From: Scleroderma bovista
Lineage: Eukaryota; Basidiomycota; Agaricomycetes; Boletales; Sclerodermataceae
Reading direction: 5' to 3'
Assembly: GCA_037178675.1 (NCBI GenBank)
Contig: JAYMGJ010000419.1
Span: 1-15,017 of the forward strand
DNA length: 15,017 bases
How positions within the stretch are numbered: position 1 is the first letter of the stretch; every line of letters begins with the position of its first letter. Positions 6,990 through 15,017 of this stretch are shown here, one piece after another. The notes beneath the pieces were generated by a model. The model saw only the letters and a program-made list of their open reading frames with translations, was not told where the DNA came from and searched no databases. Made by a program: the position numbers and the translations under genes.

Positions 6990-9900
6990 CTACATGGACA
7001 CAAGTGGTCCGGGTTTGTCCGGGTACCGGACATGGTAATCTTCTAAGAGTTCCGTAGCGTTGCCAAGTTCAGTGGCGAGAAGCCATGATGTTTCTTTGTC
7101 AGTTCCTTCGTAACCGGACCAACGCACCAGGTACAATAGCTTGCACGATCTGCGTCGACGATCAACCTTGGAGTCGAGGATCTCAGAGATCTCGAACTCC
7201 GGTTCACCATCTACTTCGACCGGTGGCGGAGGAGGTTGTATCCGGTCCAGTATGGTGTTGGGTGTGGCCAGTTCGAGTTGGGAGACGTGGAAGACGGGAT
7301 GAACGGCGCGCATGGAATCTGGAAGATGTAGCGTAAAAGAGAGAGAGCCTACTTGTGCTATGATAGTGTAGGGCCCAAGATTCTTTTCCGATAGCTTTTT
7401 GGATGGTCGAGTAGACCGGAAGTACTTGGCTTTCACGTATACTTGATCGCCTACTTTGAAGTCCGGTGCCGGAGTACGTTTGGCATCAGCCGGACCCTGG
7501 TAGCGAAGTTGCGCGTGGGCCATTTCTTCTCGAAGGTATTGATGCAGCGACTCAAGGTCAACTGCGTAGTCATGAGCCCTGGCAGAGGTCATGTCGCGTT
7601 CTGGGTAGACAGAGATGTTAGGGTGGTAGCCCTTGTTAGCGAAGAACGGAGAGACTCCGGTGGTAGCACTAGGTGCATTGTTGTATGCAAACTCCGCCAA
7701 TGGGAGTAAGTCTGCCCAGTTGTCCTGCTGGTAGTTGCAGTAGATCCGGAGGTACTGTTCCAGTGTCTGGTTAGACCGCTCTGTCTGGCCATTGCCCTCC
7801 GGGTGGTAACCGGAGGTGAAGTGGAGGCGCATGTCGAGGGCCTTTCCAAGTGACCGGAAGAAGTGAGAGACAAACTCTGTACCGCGATCCGACGTGACAT
7901 GGGTGGGAACACCATGCTTGGAGAATACGTGGAGCAAGAAGAGTTTTGCGAGCTCCGGGCTAGTGATGGTGTCATGAGTAGGGATGAAGATGGCTTGTTT
8001 AGAAAGCCGGTCTACTACGACCAGGATGGCTGTGAAGCCGGTGGATAAAGGGAGTTGCTCGATGAAATCCATTGAGATGGAGTTCCAAGGTTTCTCCGGT
8101 ACGGGGAGCTGTTTCAGCAGCCCATAGGGTCTGTGGCGCGGTGTCTTAGCTCGTGCGCAAGAGGTACATGACCGGACGTAATCCTTGACGAAGGTCCGGA
8201 GACCGGGCCAAGTATACTCACGCCGGATTAGCTCTAGGGTCCGGTTTTGCCCAAAGTGACCAGCGAGTGGGTGATCGTGTTGGTACCGGAGCACCCGGAG
8301 ACGGAGATCATCCAAGTCCGGTACATATATGCGACCGTCTAGTCAAAGGAATCCAGCCTCGTCTGTGGACCAGCGAGAGTCCGGTGGATCTGTGAGGTGG
8401 GCCTGGGCAATGGGATCAGAGGGTAGTGCGGAGAGGATGTCGCTATGGAGTGTTTCCATGTCCATGATTGCGACTGCACGGAGGACCGGAAACTCTAAAT
8501 AAGTAGCGCGAAGAGAGTTAGAGAGCTGTTCTTGAGTGAACACTGGCCTAAGATTTTGGGGATTAACCCGGGCGTAGCCACTATCCCCCTCTTTGGGGTA
8601 GACATCCCATCGTCTAGTGAGAGCGTCCGGCTTGGCACCGAGTTTTCCGGGGCGGAAACGAATGACAAGATTAAATTGAGAGAGAAATTCAGACCACTGG
8701 GCTTGCCAGCGGGACAGTACTTTTGAGGTGGAGAAGTACTCGAGATTTTTGTGGTCCGTGACGACGTCTATAGGGGAGGCGGAGCCTTCGAGGTAATGGC
8801 GCCAGTTCCGGAATGCTTCGAAGATAGCCAGCAACTCCTTATCGTGGGTGTCGTAGATCAACTCCAGAGCAGTCAAGGTCCAGGAGTAGTACGCGACCGG
8901 ATGGATTTCTCCGTCGGCGCAGGTAATGGACAAGATGCCAGCGACAGCGTAGTCGGAGGCGTCGGTTTCCACGATGATAGGGGTATCCGGAATGAAGTGG
9001 GTGAGGATAGGCGCAGTGGTGAAGGCATGCTTCAGCGCATTGAAGGAGCGTCGACAGTCGTCGGAGAAGTTCCAAGGGGCGTCTTTCCGGGTGAGCCGGG
9101 TAAGAGGGACCACGATGTCGGAGTAGTTGAATATGAACCGGCGGTAGAAATTGGCAAAGCCCAGGAAGGACTGGATGTCCTTCACCTTTCGAGGTTCAGG
9201 CCAGTCAGAGATGGTTTGGATCTTGTCCGGAGACATTGTTAAACTGTCTGGAGAGAGGCGATAGCCAAGGTACTCTACCGAGTCCAAGTGGAACTCACAT
9301 TTCTCCGGTTTGGTGAAGAGGCCATGTAACCGGAGTCGGCGGAGAACTTCCCGGACGTGCTGCTGGTGGGACTCCATATCCTCAGAGTAGATGAGGATGT
9401 CGTCGAGGTATATGACGACACAGATATCCAGCATGTCAGCAAAGATCGTGTTGACAAAGCGCTGGAATGCTGCAGGGGCGTTAGTGAGGCCAAAGGGCAT
9501 TACTAACCACTCGTAAGACCCATAGCGCGTGTGGAAGGCGGTCTTCCATTCATCGCCCGGAGCAATCCGGACGAGATGGTAGGCATGCTGGAGGTCGATC
9601 TTGGAATAGATTTTGGCACGGCTGGGAGAGTCCAAAAGGTCAGAGATAAGAGGGAGTGGATAGCGATCCTTTTTGGTAATTTTGTTAAGGCCTCGGAAGT
9701 CAACGCAGAGGCGAAGTGAGCCATCCTTCCTTTTTACAAAGAGGACCGGAGCAGCGTGGGAGGAGGCGGTAGGATGGATGAAACCTGTATTAAGATTCTC
9801 GTCGATGAAAGTCCGGAGAGCGGAGAGCTCAACCGGAGACAGTGAGTAGAGAGTTCCCAAAGGTGGAGAGGTACCTTCTTCGAGGTCGATCTTCAGATCG

Positions 9901-10706
9901 TAGTCGCGATGCGGGGGAAGTTCAGAGGCCTTTGCCTTGCTGAACACATCCGCATAATCGCAATACTCCGGAGGAACTATGTCCAAGTCCGGCGGAGTAG
10001 AGGCGGAGGAAGAACGAGCCTTTGCTGAGTCAGAGGGATGCAGCTGAAGTTGGTATTTGGTAGATCCCTCTAATTTGCACACACGCACAAATGCGGCTGC
10101 GTTAATCAGGGAGATGTGCGGAGGGGTGCAAACCGGAGTGTCGACAGATGGCGCGAGGCCAGGGTCAGATTGGCTGGAGAGGCTGGAGACAGGGTTACCG
10201 GACTGAACCGGAGAGGGAGTCGACGGGGGCGCTAGCAAACTTTCTGCAGGAGTCCGGAATGTTAAACTGCTCAGTACCCAATCAATCAACAGATTGTAGC
10301 GGGTGAGCCAGTTATGTCCAAGGACAATCAAGCAGTCAGAGTCTAACGGAGCGAGGTAAAAGGTCATAGGGGTGACATCACCGGATGCGGGGAATTTCAC
10401 TGATATATCGACAGCTTGAGTGATTACAAAGTTTGATGTACCATCAAAGAGCCGGAGAGTAATCAGAGGAACGGAGTAAGTGGAGATATTGTTTTTGTGC
10501 GCGAATTGTACATCTACAAAGCAATGCGTGGACCTGGAGTCCACAAGTGCGTGGGTTTTAGGTAAGTCAAATGATAAGAGGATAACATATGGCATAAGGG
10601 AATTAGGATCGTAAAGAGCGGACGTGTTGAGGCGAGCCTCCTTGGGCGCACTTCTGGAGTCAACGCAGCTCGCCGGTTGTGCGGAGGTCCAGGAGCTGCT
10701 TACTCT
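6990..10706 (-). pseudogene. Pol of chromovirus A: protease, RT, RNase H, integrase, chromodomain (one TGA stop)
   Basis: A single frame, -1 relative to gag, begins at 10706 after the proposed frameshift and runs to the TAG at 6990-6992. Order: retropepsin-like protease whose active site reads D-S-R instead of D-S-G (10533-10541); RT with the motif A Asp near residue 371 and Y-L-D-D at 433-436; RNase H with its acidic residues; a TGA at 8345-8343; integrase with an H-X3-H/C-X2-C finger and the D,D(35)E triad intact (residues 83, 143 and 179 counted from 8315); and a C-terminal chromodomain (about residues 372-432 on the same count). Chromodomains of this family steer integration to methylated-histone chromatin. 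The TGA replaces what would be CGA within L-x-L-D-G-R. The protease change and the stop indicate a dead copy. Confidence 0.93.
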
Positions 10707-10712
10707 TTTTTT
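10665..10712 (-). promoter_or_regulatory. Programmed -1 frameshift signal between gag and pol
   Basis: On the minus strand the last gag codons hold the slippery heptamer A-AAA-AAA (10712-10706). It is followed by GAGTAA, which includes the gag stop, as a 6-nt spacer. Then come GCAGCTC (10699-10693) and, after 21 nt, its perfect complement GAGCTGC (10671-10665). A loop segment CTGGA (10692-10688) could pair with TCCAG (10658-10654), making a possible pseudoknot. Pol is open in exactly the -1 frame from this point, with no ATG until 10595. The gag stop itself is intact, so the shift is probably original, not a mutation. Confidence 0.8.
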
Positions 10713-11467
10713 GACTCGGAGTTGGCACCCGAGTTAGTAGAGTCTGTCTTACCGGACTCAGCAGCGATGGCCGCAGCACGAGCCTTGGCCTTTTTGGTCT
10801 TCTTAGGACAGTTGTCCGCAAAGTGACCGGTCCCTCCGCAGAACATGCAGAGGTTGTTGTCCAGATGCCGTTTATGCTCGTCTGCGGTCAGCTTCCCATC
10901 CTTACCAAGCTTGTTGGTCAGGTCTGGTCTGGAACCGGAGGAGGGCTGGTTGCTGGTCGTTTTGGACGAGTCAGAGTTGTTGGCGGAGCTGGGGGAGTTA
11001 CCGGTCTTGGATTTCTCCTGACTGGAGTTGGATGAGTTGCCTCCGGAGTTGGAGGACTTGGTTGGGGATGAGGTGGATTGGGTCTTCGTCGTACGAGAGA
11101 TCTCGTCTTTGCGCTCCCAATAGCGCGCGTCGATCTCTTGACAAAGGGCCCTAAGCCCATGCAGAGTCAGGGGTTTCCCAACTTGAGCTATCTCATCTTT
11201 TAGGCGGTCCGGGAGACCGGAGTAGAATAGGCGGTGGAGCGCGCCATCCCCATAGTCCTGGACCTGCGAGGCAAGCCGGTTGAAGTCAACTATATACCGC
11301 GTGACGCGGTGAGCATCCTTCATCCGGAGGTGCTCTAATTGATGCTCTGCATCAGCGATGGGGTCGTGAGGACCAAAGGTACTCTGGAGCTCAGCGATAA
11401 AGTGGACCCAACTGTCCATCCAGAGTGGACGGTCAGCTGGATCGCCGGAGTGCAGTAGGTCCGGTTC
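10700..11467 (-). pseudogene. Gag of chromovirus A, C-terminal part (after the solo LTR)
   Basis: This holds the second half of the retrotransposon Gag domain (helical core), a Ser/Asn/Thr-rich linker, and a nucleocapsid zinc knuckle CX2CX4HX4C (about 10813-10854) followed by a Lys-rich tail. It ends at the TAA 10702-10700. The apparent start ATG near 11471 is created by the inserted LTR. Removing the LTR and one GGTTC copy joins this part in frame to 12716-13233 within the W-F-E-P-D motif. Gag forms the particle and binds element RNA. Confidence 0.9.
11463..11467. repeat. Target-site duplication of solo LTR B, left copy (GGTTC)
   Basis: GGTTC is adjacent to the LTR end at 11468 and repeated at 12716-12720. 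Confidence 0.93.
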
Positions 11468-12041
11468 TGTCAAAACCGGTTCTCCTCAACAATCTTACTA
11501 GGAGGTCCAGGGGTGCAGGGAACTAATGAGGAGGTAAGTCCTGACACTAGTATGTGCTACTTAGTGCAGAGAGTCAAGTCCGGGTCATACGGACGAAGTC
11601 CGGGCGCTGGAGGAGCACTGGAAGTAAGTCCGGGTTTTGCGGAGTTAGTCCGGACCGCGGGAAAGTGGACCGGAGTAAAGTGCAGTTTGTCTGGACGAAG
11701 GACATCCCAGAGGTGGGATAAGTCCTGAGAGGTCTAGCGTCGAGTCTGGGACAGAGGTGGCTTTTGCCCTCGTGCAAGTAGGAGACTTGCTAGGATCGGA
11801 CATAGGACCAAGGGGACGAGATAGGACGGAGGCCGGAGTTGGCTGGAGTTCAGGAGAACAAGATGGGATTAGGAGAGCATGGTGGGTAGTACAGAGTGGG
11901 GAGTATCTTAGTCGAGATTTGATCTAAGGACTACTAGGCCGGAGTACGGTAGTTTATATAGTAATGAAACTAAGGTGAGTATATACGGTGACAAGTAAAC
12001 ACCTTAATGTCGAGACAAGGGATGGAGCAGAAGCAGACAGG

Positions 12042-12087
12042 AAAATAAACCAGGTACAAGAAAATAAAGCAGGGACAGGAAAATAAA
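12042..12087 (-). repeat. Three phased A/T-rich repeats upstream of the LTR B promoter
   Basis: AAAATAAA occurs at 12042, 12061 and 12080, exactly 19 bases apart within a 19-base tandem unit. It lies about 55-100 bases upstream of the first TATA box on the minus strand. LTR A has an equivalent array. Confidence 0.7.
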
Positions 12088-12229
12088 CCGGAGCGGAAGC
12101 AGACACGGGGAACTAGAGTTACAGGGACGACGGAGGAAAAGCAGGGACAAGGGAACTAGGTCGGAAGAGGACAGGTAAGGGTCAGAGGTGGACTTAACTA
12201 ATGTTAAGTCCAGAGCAATGTCCAGGACT

Positions 12230-12269
12230 GGAGGAAGTGGGACCGGAGGAAGTGGGACCGGAGGAAGTG
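12230..12269. repeat. Short tandem repeat (15-bp unit, 2.7 copies)
   Basis: The unit GGAGGAAGTGGGACC starts at 12230, 12245 and 12260, the last copy partial. It lies in the U3 part of the solo LTR. Confidence 0.9.
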
Positions 12270-12715
12270 CAAGAGCGGAGGGAGTGCACAGGTGGAGGAA
12301 GGGCGGAGTAGCCAGAGGAAGGTCCCGAGTTGGACATGGAAATGTCCTAAGCCTTTGGTGGACCTGACAGAGGAAGTGGAGCAGGAGCAGGAGCAGAACT
12401 GAGCCGGAGTTGGATGTACCAGCTGGAGTTGGGCTACGTCGCAGACAAGGCTAAGGGAGTGGCCAGACTGAAACCGGAGTAGCGACTAGTGGTAGGTACA
12501 GGTCCGACATGGAGGAGTTAGACCGCGGATCTGTCTGTAGGAAGACAGGGGTTAGTCCTGAGGCGAAGATGGACGTAGTGACCAGAGTTGAGCTGGAGTG
12601 CAGCTATAGGGCTGGAGATGGCCGGACTAGATCCGGAGTTGCATCTATGCCTAAGGAGAGGTCAGGCAGGCCATGGTTAGACCGGAGTTGCGACTGGAAA
12701 AGTATGGATATGACA

Positions 12716-12720
12716 GGTTC
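12716..12720. repeat. Target-site duplication of solo LTR B, right copy (GGTTC)
   Basis: This is an exact repeat of 11463-11467, directly after the TG...CA end at 12715. Confidence 0.93.
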
Positions 12721-13394
12721 GAACCATTCTAGGGTCATCCCTTTTAGATATGATTGGGCGAAAGTTACCTTTGCCCTATCAAGGCGGAATGCCTTGGCTC
12801 GATCCTGGAAACAGAGCTCACACTGGACCAAGAAGGTCCTGAGCTTTTTGGGATCCATACCGTCGAAGGTGTCCGGTTCACGGACTTTGGCACGTGAGGA
12901 GGAAGAGTCGTTGGTCCGGCAGGAGGAGCGGGAGAGGCGGTTGACGGCGACTGCTAAATTTTGGAAGACAGCTAGACCAGGGTCTAGCTCATCCATGGCG
13001 TCGACAAAGTCATCATCGTCGTCATCATCGTTGTCGCCATCTCCGGGGTCGTCCGGATCATCTCCGGGTCCGTCCTCGGGGCCAAACCACTGGTGACAGG
13101 CAGGTTCGCGACGTTCCAGAGTGGGGTCGCGATGGTAGGGGAATCGATCACCAGAAACGGATTCATGGTGACCTAAGTCTGCAGAACCACGAAGGCTCTG
13201 AGATGCAGCATCTCGACGCAGAGTCAAAGGCACTGTAGGGTTTCGAAGCTCCGGAATTGGCTAACTGAAGCCGGAGGTTGCCTGCAGTTAGACAGGGCTT
13301 GATGAGCAGCAGAGAGGTGGAGGTCGTCGACTGCACCTGCTTCTTCAGCAAGTGCTGCAGCGGTACGAGCACGAGAGCGCATAGTCATAGTCAT
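12716..13394 (-). pseudogene. Gag of chromovirus A, N-terminal part (before the solo LTR)
   Basis: The product has an acidic Asp-rich tract (around 13005-13070) followed by the start of the Gag core with F-D-G-x-D-P-K-K-L-R and Y-L-K-G-M-T-L-E-W-F-E-P, where the LTR interrupts it. Three in-frame ATGs (13394, 13388, 13382) open an early frame that gives an Ala/Arg-rich N-terminus. That frame differs from the Gag core frame, which is open only from 13260 (preceded by TAG at 13263-13261). A small indel between about 13227 and 13290, perhaps with a point mutation, is the simplest explanation. An intron would not survive in a sense-strand retroelement gene. Confidence 0.8.
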
Positions 13395-13451
13395 AAGAAA
13401 TAGAAGCTAGTTTGCGTACGGGGTATGGAACAGTGAACCCACACAAGTGTG

Positions 13452-13461
13452 AGTCTGAAAT
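13452..13461 (-). promoter_or_regulatory. Self-primer binding site of chromovirus A
   Basis: Two bases after the LTR end (minus strand), ATTTCAGACT is perfectly complementary to AGTCTGAAAT at 13702-13693, the predicted mRNA 5' end. This is the arrangement of self-priming Tf1/sushi-type elements, in which the cleaved 5' end of the mRNA itself primes reverse transcription. I found no convincing match to a tRNA 3' end here. Confidence 0.7.
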
Positions 13462-13463
13462 AC

Positions 13464-14112
13464 TGTCAAGTCCGGGTCTACTCCAGTAGGGGGTCCGGTC
13501 AAGTCCGGACAGAAGCGGACAAAGGAGGAGAGCAGAGGGCTGGACAAGAGATTAGTCTGGCCGGAGTTGGTGACCGCTTGGATTCAACGACTAAGGACAA
13601 CGAGCGTTGATCCCTTGCATAGGTTCCGGTCAAGAAGGGGAGACAGAGACAGAGATGGAGACGGGCAAGATCAGGAGTAGAGACTATGGTTGATTTCAGA
13701 CTGAGGAGTACAGGATAAACTACAGAGTACTTATACTAAGTAAGAACTAGGGTCGAGTATATACAGTGACAAGTAAACAGCCTAAAAGGCGGACAAGGGA
13801 CAACCGGAGAAAGTACTAGGTCAGGTCCAATGAAAATAAAGTCAGGTCTGGGTAAAATAAATCAGGTCCGGTGAAAATAACACAAGGCATGGGATATATT
13901 GAGTTCATGGAGAACTCACGTCAAGGCAGGGTAAACGGCGAGGTGTGGTAACGAGCGAACAGAGGATAGTCCAAGGGTTATACTTAACAGAGGCATATCT
14001 GCGCAAGCATGACTGGAGTAAGTGTTGAGCGACTGGAGTTGAGCTGTAGAGCTGCGATGCGACTGGAGTGACCGGATAAGACCCGGAGTTGGGCATGGTT
14101 GTAACATCTACA
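13464..14112 (-). repeat. 5' LTR of chromovirus A (649 bp)
   Basis: On the minus strand it begins TGTAGATGTT at 14112 and ends ...GGACTTGACA at 13464. The start falls where the gag frame of element C stops being continuous. TATA-like sites lie at 13758-13763 and 13735-13730. The second is 33 bases from the proposed transcript start at 13702. Three AAAATAAA-type repeats (13833, 13854, 13874) precede the promoter. U3 also carries several CTGGAGT/CCGGAGT units (14014-14095). No gene is seen in it. Confidence 0.85.
13693..13735 (-). promoter_or_regulatory. Core promoter and 5' primer segment of chromovirus A
   Basis: TATAAG (13735-13730) is followed 33 bases later by AGTCTGAAAT (13702-13693), which matches the self-primer site. 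Element C has a like-placed CTCAGTCT 30 bases after TATAGG (14826-14821), suggesting a shared initiator. The transcript start is inferred from spacing and complementarity, not measured. Confidence 0.6.
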
Positions 14113-14114
14113 CA

Positions 14115-14651
14115 TCAACTTTGTATCCTAAGTGCTTCGAACTGTGCTAAAAATTTGTCAATTTGCTGATGAGGGCCCTGGCAGAGACATAAAAGCTGAG
14201 CTCTTGCCCACTCCTGATTGTTCCCAGGGAGGAAGAACCCTTCTATTTCTTCCTTGAGGTCCACCCTGGTGGGCCATGCTGGTGGCAGGGGTACTGCTCC
14301 CAGGGCAAGCGGCAGGGCAGCTGTGAGGGCAGTGTGGTTCGCCATGCACTGGTCAAGGCAGACCTGAGCCCATCGACCAGCTTTCAGACCCATGAGCCGA
14401 GAATAGATGGTGGCTTCCACTGTCACGTTGTTGGCTCCCTGCATTGAGATCTCAATCCAGACCTTGAGTTTACTCCACCACTCATGGAACTTTGCAGGAG
14501 AACCATCAAAAGAGCTGGGATCTGCAACCACCTTCTTGCATGATGGTGGTGGCAGTGCAGGCTGTGCAGCCACAAGGGCTGTGATATTGTTCTGCAGGTC
14601 AATCTGACCCTGGATGAGTTGTGCGAGGAGCACCTGGAGAGGGTCTGCCAT
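14115..14651 (-). pseudogene. Gag fragment of another Gypsy-type element C, cut by chromovirus A
   Basis: The ATG at 14651 opens a 178-residue product with an N-terminal helical segment, then a Gag core: S-S-F-D-G-S-P-A-K-F-H-E-W-W-S-K-L, an acidic F-L-P-G-N-N-Q-E-W-A-R block, and I-D-K-F-L-A-Q-F-E-A-L-R-I-Q. This is a retrotransposon Gag unlike that of element A. The coding similarity stops at the LTR start (14112), and a TGA lies at 14117-14115 inside the possible TSD. The rest of the element should lie beyond the left edge of the window. It has the same orientation as A. Confidence 0.8.
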
Positions 14652-15017
14652 CCTGAACTAGTACAGGTGGAGATGGGAGTAAGGGGTAGGTCTTTTCTGA
14701 ACTGGTTGAAGATGGGAGTTTTGTGAGGTGAACTGGCAAAACTCAACACTAGACAAGAGTCACAAATGACTCAGTACTTCTGTGCAAACAGAGACTGAGG
14801 TACGAAACAAAAGAAAACATCCTATAAAGAACAACCATGATTATGTAAGGAATGCTCGGCATGTCCATACTAAGATAAGGAAAGATGGCACTGTAGGGAC
14901 TGGGAATTTCAACAGGGAGGACTGGAATGTGCAGCAGTGAGCGAGAGGGAGGTCTGGCAGGGGTGGGACAGGAAGGGAATGGTGGAGGCCAAGGAGGACT
15001 TGGATTTTGAAGTCGCT
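14652..15017 (-). other. 5' flank of element C (leader and probable LTR), no gene
   Basis: No credible coding region is seen. On the minus strand there is a TATAGG box (14826-14821), a possible start at CTCAGTCT (around 14796), and a perfect hairpin AGTCA-TTTG-TGACT near 14760-14773. The TGTTGAAATT at 14914 could be an LTR start and TTTTGCCA near 14732 an LTR end, but no second copy is available to prove either. The first 10 bases equal those of the Copia LTR and then diverge. Confidence 0.35.

Larger units (their letters stand above)
11468..12715 (-). mobile_element. Solo LTR of family B (1248 bp) inserted in gag
   Basis: TG...CA ends with the flanking 5-bp duplication GGTTC and no internal coding region show a single LTR, left after LTR-LTR recombination. 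Orientation is taken from shared features with the LTR of element A. On the minus strand, three AAAATAAA-type repeats come first, then GTATATAC (11979-11986), then a second TATA (near 11955-11962), then AAGTCCGG-type repeats near the 3' end. Families A and B share the block around GTATATAC and TTTACTTGTC but differ elsewhere, so they are related families. No gene is seen in these 1248 bases. The plus-strand open frame at 12509 runs out of the LTR into gag and is a shadow. Confidence 0.92.
193..14112 (-). mobile_element. Ty3/Gypsy chromovirus A (minus strand, incomplete at left, carries three later insertions)
   Basis: Reading the minus strand, the order is 5' LTR (14112-13464), leader with a self-primer site, gag, pol in the -1 frame (protease, RT, RNase H, integrase, chromodomain), then an antisense accessory gene. 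The 3' LTR is not seen. No sequence resembling the LTR start (TGTAGATG...) occurs between the pol stop and position 193, so the antisense gene appears to lie inside the element. The protein layout and chromodomain integrase are those of basidiomycete chromoviruses such as MarY1. The element sits in the gag gene of element C. It was later hit by a solo LTR in gag, another LTR at 192 and a Copia element. The possible TSD TGATG (14113-14117) cannot be checked because the other end is outside the window. Confidence 0.85.

Noticed and set aside
1..11658. The 192-base inverted repeat as terminal inverted repeats of a large DNA transposon
   Set aside because: The right copy is the end of a 1248-bp sequence with TG...CA ends and its own 5-bp target duplication, so the repeat is an LTR end, not a transposon terminus.
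12509..13096. Plus-strand open frame of 195 codons
   Set aside because: It starts in the solo LTR and runs across the insertion junction opposite gag, with a Ser-rich tail mirroring the Asp tract. It is a shadow.
14905..14914. TGTTGAAATT on the minus strand as a second copy of the Copia LTR
   Set aside because: Only the first 10 bases agree. The following sequence is unrelated to 691-1164.

Overview
The window looks like repeat-rich, probably heterochromatic DNA of a filamentous basidiomycete (Agaricomycete-type). The reasons are the MarY1-like chromovirus with a chromodomain integrase, a single short 50-nt intron with a CTAAC branch site, and decay dominated by CpG transitions. I see no ordinary host gene. 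Everything resolves into nested LTR retrotransposons, whose order can be read from target-site duplications (TSDs).

Layout. (C) The outermost sequence is the 5' part of a gag gene of an unrelated Gypsy-like element on the minus strand (14115-14651, with upstream sequence to 15017). (A) A minus-strand Ty3/Gypsy chromovirus is inserted in that gag. Its 5' LTR is 13464-14112, its gag is 13394-10700 (split), and its pol lies in the -1 frame at 10706-6990 (PR-RT-RNaseH-IN-chromodomain). Beyond pol, on the OPPOSITE strand, is a spliced accessory gene (exon parts 276-680 and 6208-6842). Its 3' LTR is not in the window and should lie to the left. (B) A 1248-bp solo LTR (11468-12715, TSD GGTTC) splits the gag of A. 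A second, inverted copy of the same LTR family ends at 192 and abuts the promoter side of the antisense gene. (D) A complete 5522-bp Ty1/Copia element (681-6202, TSD TTGGA, 484/487-bp LTRs) sits inside exon 1 of the antisense gene.

How the parts work. Element A carries what look like three RNA-level devices. One is a Tf1/sushi-type self-primer: the predicted mRNA 5' end at 13702 is complementary over 10 nt to a site 2 nt past the LTR. The second is an A-AAA-AAA frameshift site at the gag stop, followed by a 6-nt spacer and a perfect 7-bp stem. The third is the antisense intron-containing gene, whose product combines a charged coiled coil with a cysteine pattern matching the Zn(II)2Cys6 consensus. 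The Copia element uses a different priming strategy: its binding site matches the internal anticodon region of initiator tRNA-Met, as in Drosophila copia and yeast Ty5.

State. All coding regions are broken. With one exception (a TAG at 13261-13263 where the frame is uncertain), every in-frame stop seen is TGA, one C-to-T step from CGA. The LTR pair of the Copia element differs almost only by transitions, mostly at CpG. This points to methyl-CpG decay. Key catalytic residues are also lost: the first Asp of Copia RT is now Asn, and the Gly of the Gypsy protease DSG is now Arg. No tRNA, rRNA, CRISPR array or cellular operon was found.
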